From positions 1 to 6,649 of the forward strand of contig JAEOUJ010000061.1 of the NCBI GenBank assembly GCA_016839405.1: a stretch of 6,649 bases of DNA, in the 5' to 3' direction. The stretch is from Candidatus Gerdarchaeota archaeon (GTDB taxonomy: Archaea > Asgardarchaeota > Heimdallarchaeia > JABLTI01). The number at the start of each line of letters is the position of its first letter. Position 1 is the stretch's first letter. The notes beneath the pieces are model-generated. The model did not search any database, was not told where the DNA came from, and was given only the letters and a program-made list of their open reading frames with translations. A program made the position numbers and the translations under genes. Below, one piece after another: positions 4,926 to 6,649 of the stretch.

Positions 4926-6649
4926 GTGTCTAAAATATCGGTTGGAATAGATATTGGCGGAACATTTACAGATATTATTCTACAAGATATAGAAAAAGGA
5001 AAGATAATAAAACAATATAAGATTGCTACTACACCAAAAAATCCTGAGGAAGCAATTATTGATTCTTTTAAAAATGAATTATCAAAAGCAGAATTAAAAG
5101 AAATCCAACAGATTTATCATGCAACAACAATTGCCACAAATGCTTTCTTAGGACAAGTTAATCTAGAATTGCCAAAAACAGCTTTAATAACTACTAAAGG
5201 TTTTAGAGATGTTTTGGAAATAGGTAGACAAAGAAGAGCTTCATTATATGATCTTTATTTTAAAAGACCAATGCCTATTATTCCAAGAAGATATCGATAT
5301 GAAATATCCGAAAGAATTGATGCTGAGGGTAATATTCTCATTGATTTAGATAAAAAAGATTTAATGAATATTAGTAAGAAATTAATTTCAGATAAAATAA
5401 TATCTTTAGCAATTACATTGTTACATTCCTATAAAAATTCAATACATGAAAAGAAAATAGAAGAATTTTTCATTAAAAATCATCCAGAATTATATCTATC
5501 AACAAGTTATGAAGTATCTCCTGAACATAGAGAATTTGAGCGAACAAGCACAACAGCAATTAATGCAGTTCTTATGCCTTTAGTTTCAAAATATATAAAC
5601 TCTTTAGCAAACTCATTTAGTGAATTTGGAATTTCTGCTCCACTATTTATAATGCAAAGCAATGGTGGTGTTAGTAGGATAGATCAAATACAACATTTAC
5701 CAGTTAGTATAATTGAGAGTGGACCATCAGCTGGTGTTGTAGCATCAAGATTTTATTCTGAAATCTTACAAAAATCGAAAATTTTATCTTTTGATATGGG
5801 AGGCACAACTGCAAAAGCAGGAACGATAATCAATCATAAAATTGTTTTAACAAATGAATATGAAGTTGGAGGAGAGGTTCATAGTGGAAGAATAACTAAA
5901 GGTAGTGGTTATCCAGCTAGATTTCCATTCATTGATCTTGCAGAAATCTCTTCTGGTGGTGGGTCAATTGCATGGGTGGATGATGGAAAAGCTCTTCATG
6001 TTGGACCAATAAGTGCTGGGGCTGATCCTGGTCCAGCATGTTATAATAAAGGAGGATATGATCCAACAATAACAGATGCCAATCTTTTTTTAGGAAGATT
6101 GAATCCAAAAGGTTTGTTAAACGAATCTTTTCCAATAAAAATCAATTTAGCTCAAAAGGCTATTAAAACTAGAATAGGAAAATTACTAGATATAAATGAA
6201 ATTGAAGCTGCATCTGGTATAATAAAAATTGCAAATAATAATATGAGTCGAATTTTACGTATTGTCACAGTAGAGCGAGGTTTGGATCCAAGGGAATTTG
6301 TCTTACTTGCTTTTGGTGGAGCAGGTCCTTTACATGCCTGTTCCTTAGCTGAAGAACTTGATATAAAGGAGATCATTATCCCAAATAATCCAGGACTTTT
6401 CTCAACAATGGGATTGTTGCATACAGATGTTAAACATACATTTGTTAAATCAATTAGAAAGAAAATTAACGATATTGTATTTAACAATCTTGATTATCAA
6501 TTTCAAGAATTAGAGTTAAAAGGTAAGAGTATATTAAAGGAAGAAGGATTTAAAGAAAAGAATATTACCTATCAAAGATTAATTGATGCAAGATATATCA
6601 GTCAAGGTTTTGAATTATTAATATCAATCACAGATATTTCTCTTAAGAA
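4926..6649 (+). CDS. hyuA: HyuA-type hydantoinase/5-oxoprolinase family protein, alpha subunit, 3' partial
   Basis: This ATP-dependent ASKHA-fold enzyme belongs to the hydantoinase A / 5-oxoprolinase / acetone carboxylase family, which opens cyclic amides such as N-methylhydantoin or 5-oxoproline, usually with a HyuB partner. From GTG 4926, 574 codons are visible and the frame runs off the right edge; about 100 residues are probably missing, since family members are usually 650-700 long. Motifs in order: phosphate-1 VGIDIGGTFTD (6-16), HATTIATNAFL (65-75), SNGGV (245-249), ESGPSAG (264-270), phosphate-2 DMGGTTAK (290-297), SSGGGSIAW (342-350), SAGADPGPACY (363-373), TDAN (383-386) and adenosine FGGAGPLHA (463-471). 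All nucleotide-site motifs are intact. The start is uncertain: GTG 4926 gives the usual N-terminus three to four residues before the first strand, while in-frame TTG 4917 is an alternative. Neither has a clear Shine-Dalgarno motif. The substrate cannot be read from the sequence, and HyuB is not in the window. Confidence 0.92.
   Translation, partial: MSKISVGIDIGGTFTDIILQDIEKGKIIKQYKIATTPKNPEEAIIDSFKNELSKAELKEIQQIYHATTIATNAFLGQVNLELPKTALITTKGFRDVLEIGRQRRASLYDLYFKRPMPIIPRRYRYEISERIDAEGNILIDLDKKDLMNISKKLISDKIISLAITLLHSYKNSIHEKKIEEFFIKNHPELYLSTSYEVSPEHREFERTSTTAINAVLMPLVSKYINSLANSFSEFGISAPLFIMQSNGGVSRIDQIQHLPVSIIESGPSAGVVASRFYSEILQKSKILSFDMGGTTAKAGTIINHKIVLTNEYEVGGEVHSGRITKGSGYPARFPFIDLAEISSGGGSIAWVDDGKALHVGPISAGADPGPACYNKGGYDPTITDANLFLGRLNPKGLLNESFPIKINLAQKAIKTRIGKLLDINEIEAASGIIKIANNNMSRILRIVTVERGLDPREFVLLAFGGAGPLHACSLAEELDIKEIIIPNNPGLFSTMGLLHTDVKHTFVKSIRKKINDIVFNNLDYQFQELELKGKSILKEEGFKEKNITYQRLIDARYISQGFELLISITDISLK

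Noticed and set aside
5929..6487. Two leftward reading frames (5929-6135 and 6152-6487) inside the hydantoinase-like gene
   Set aside because: They are antisense to the conserved SSGGGSIAW to FGGAGPLHA region of the + strand gene and have no family signature.

Overview
The window is AT-rich and reads like an archaeal chromosome. The pointers are a PAC2-family proteasome-assembly chaperone with a proteasome-docking C-terminus, a TATA box with a purine-rich BRE-like stretch upstream, oligo-T tracts after stop codons instead of hairpins, and Shine-Dalgarno motifs (GAGGT, GGTGA) matching the prokaryotic 16S 3' end. An Asgard-type or similar AT-rich archaeon would fit, but no phylogenetic marker is present, so the lineage is only a guess. 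No tRNA, rRNA, CRISPR array, insertion sequence or phage gene was seen.

Layout. (1) Positions 1-1447, + strand: an open frame rich in Asp and Glu enters from the left edge and stops at TAA 528-530. The same frame stays open without another stop to 1151 and encodes a predicted beta-rich domain followed by two membrane helices. The two halves are probably one gene split by a single in-frame stop. A 72-residue, two-helix membrane protein follows. (2) Positions 1469-4747, - strand, in order of transcription: a homocysteine S-methyltransferase-family TIM barrel, a PAC2 chaperone, an HD-domain 5'-nucleotidase-like phosphohydrolase, and an E1-like (MoeB/ThiF/UbaA) adenylating enzyme. The last two are only 6 bp apart and are surely co-transcribed. 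(3) Positions 4926-6649, + strand: the first 574 codons of a HyuA-type hydantoinase/oxoprolinase subunit. It is divergent from the methyltransferase and cut by the right edge.

How the genes may work together. The methyltransferase and HyuA share a 178-bp divergent promoter region, but no single pathway is proven. The most suggestive neighbourhood is the E1-like enzyme two genes downstream of a PAC2 protein ending in a perfect HbYX motif (Phe-Tyr-Thr). In archaea, E1-like enzymes activate ubiquitin-like SAMP proteins and HbYX tails dock on the 20S proteasome. However, this E1 has Ser where family members that form thioesters have Cys, so it may only adenylate or sulfurate its partner. No ubiquitin-like protein is encoded in the window.

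No gene-free stretch exceeds 300 bases. The longest gaps are 3674-3859 (oligo-T terminator, inverted repeat, chaperone start region) and 4748-4925 (divergent promoters).
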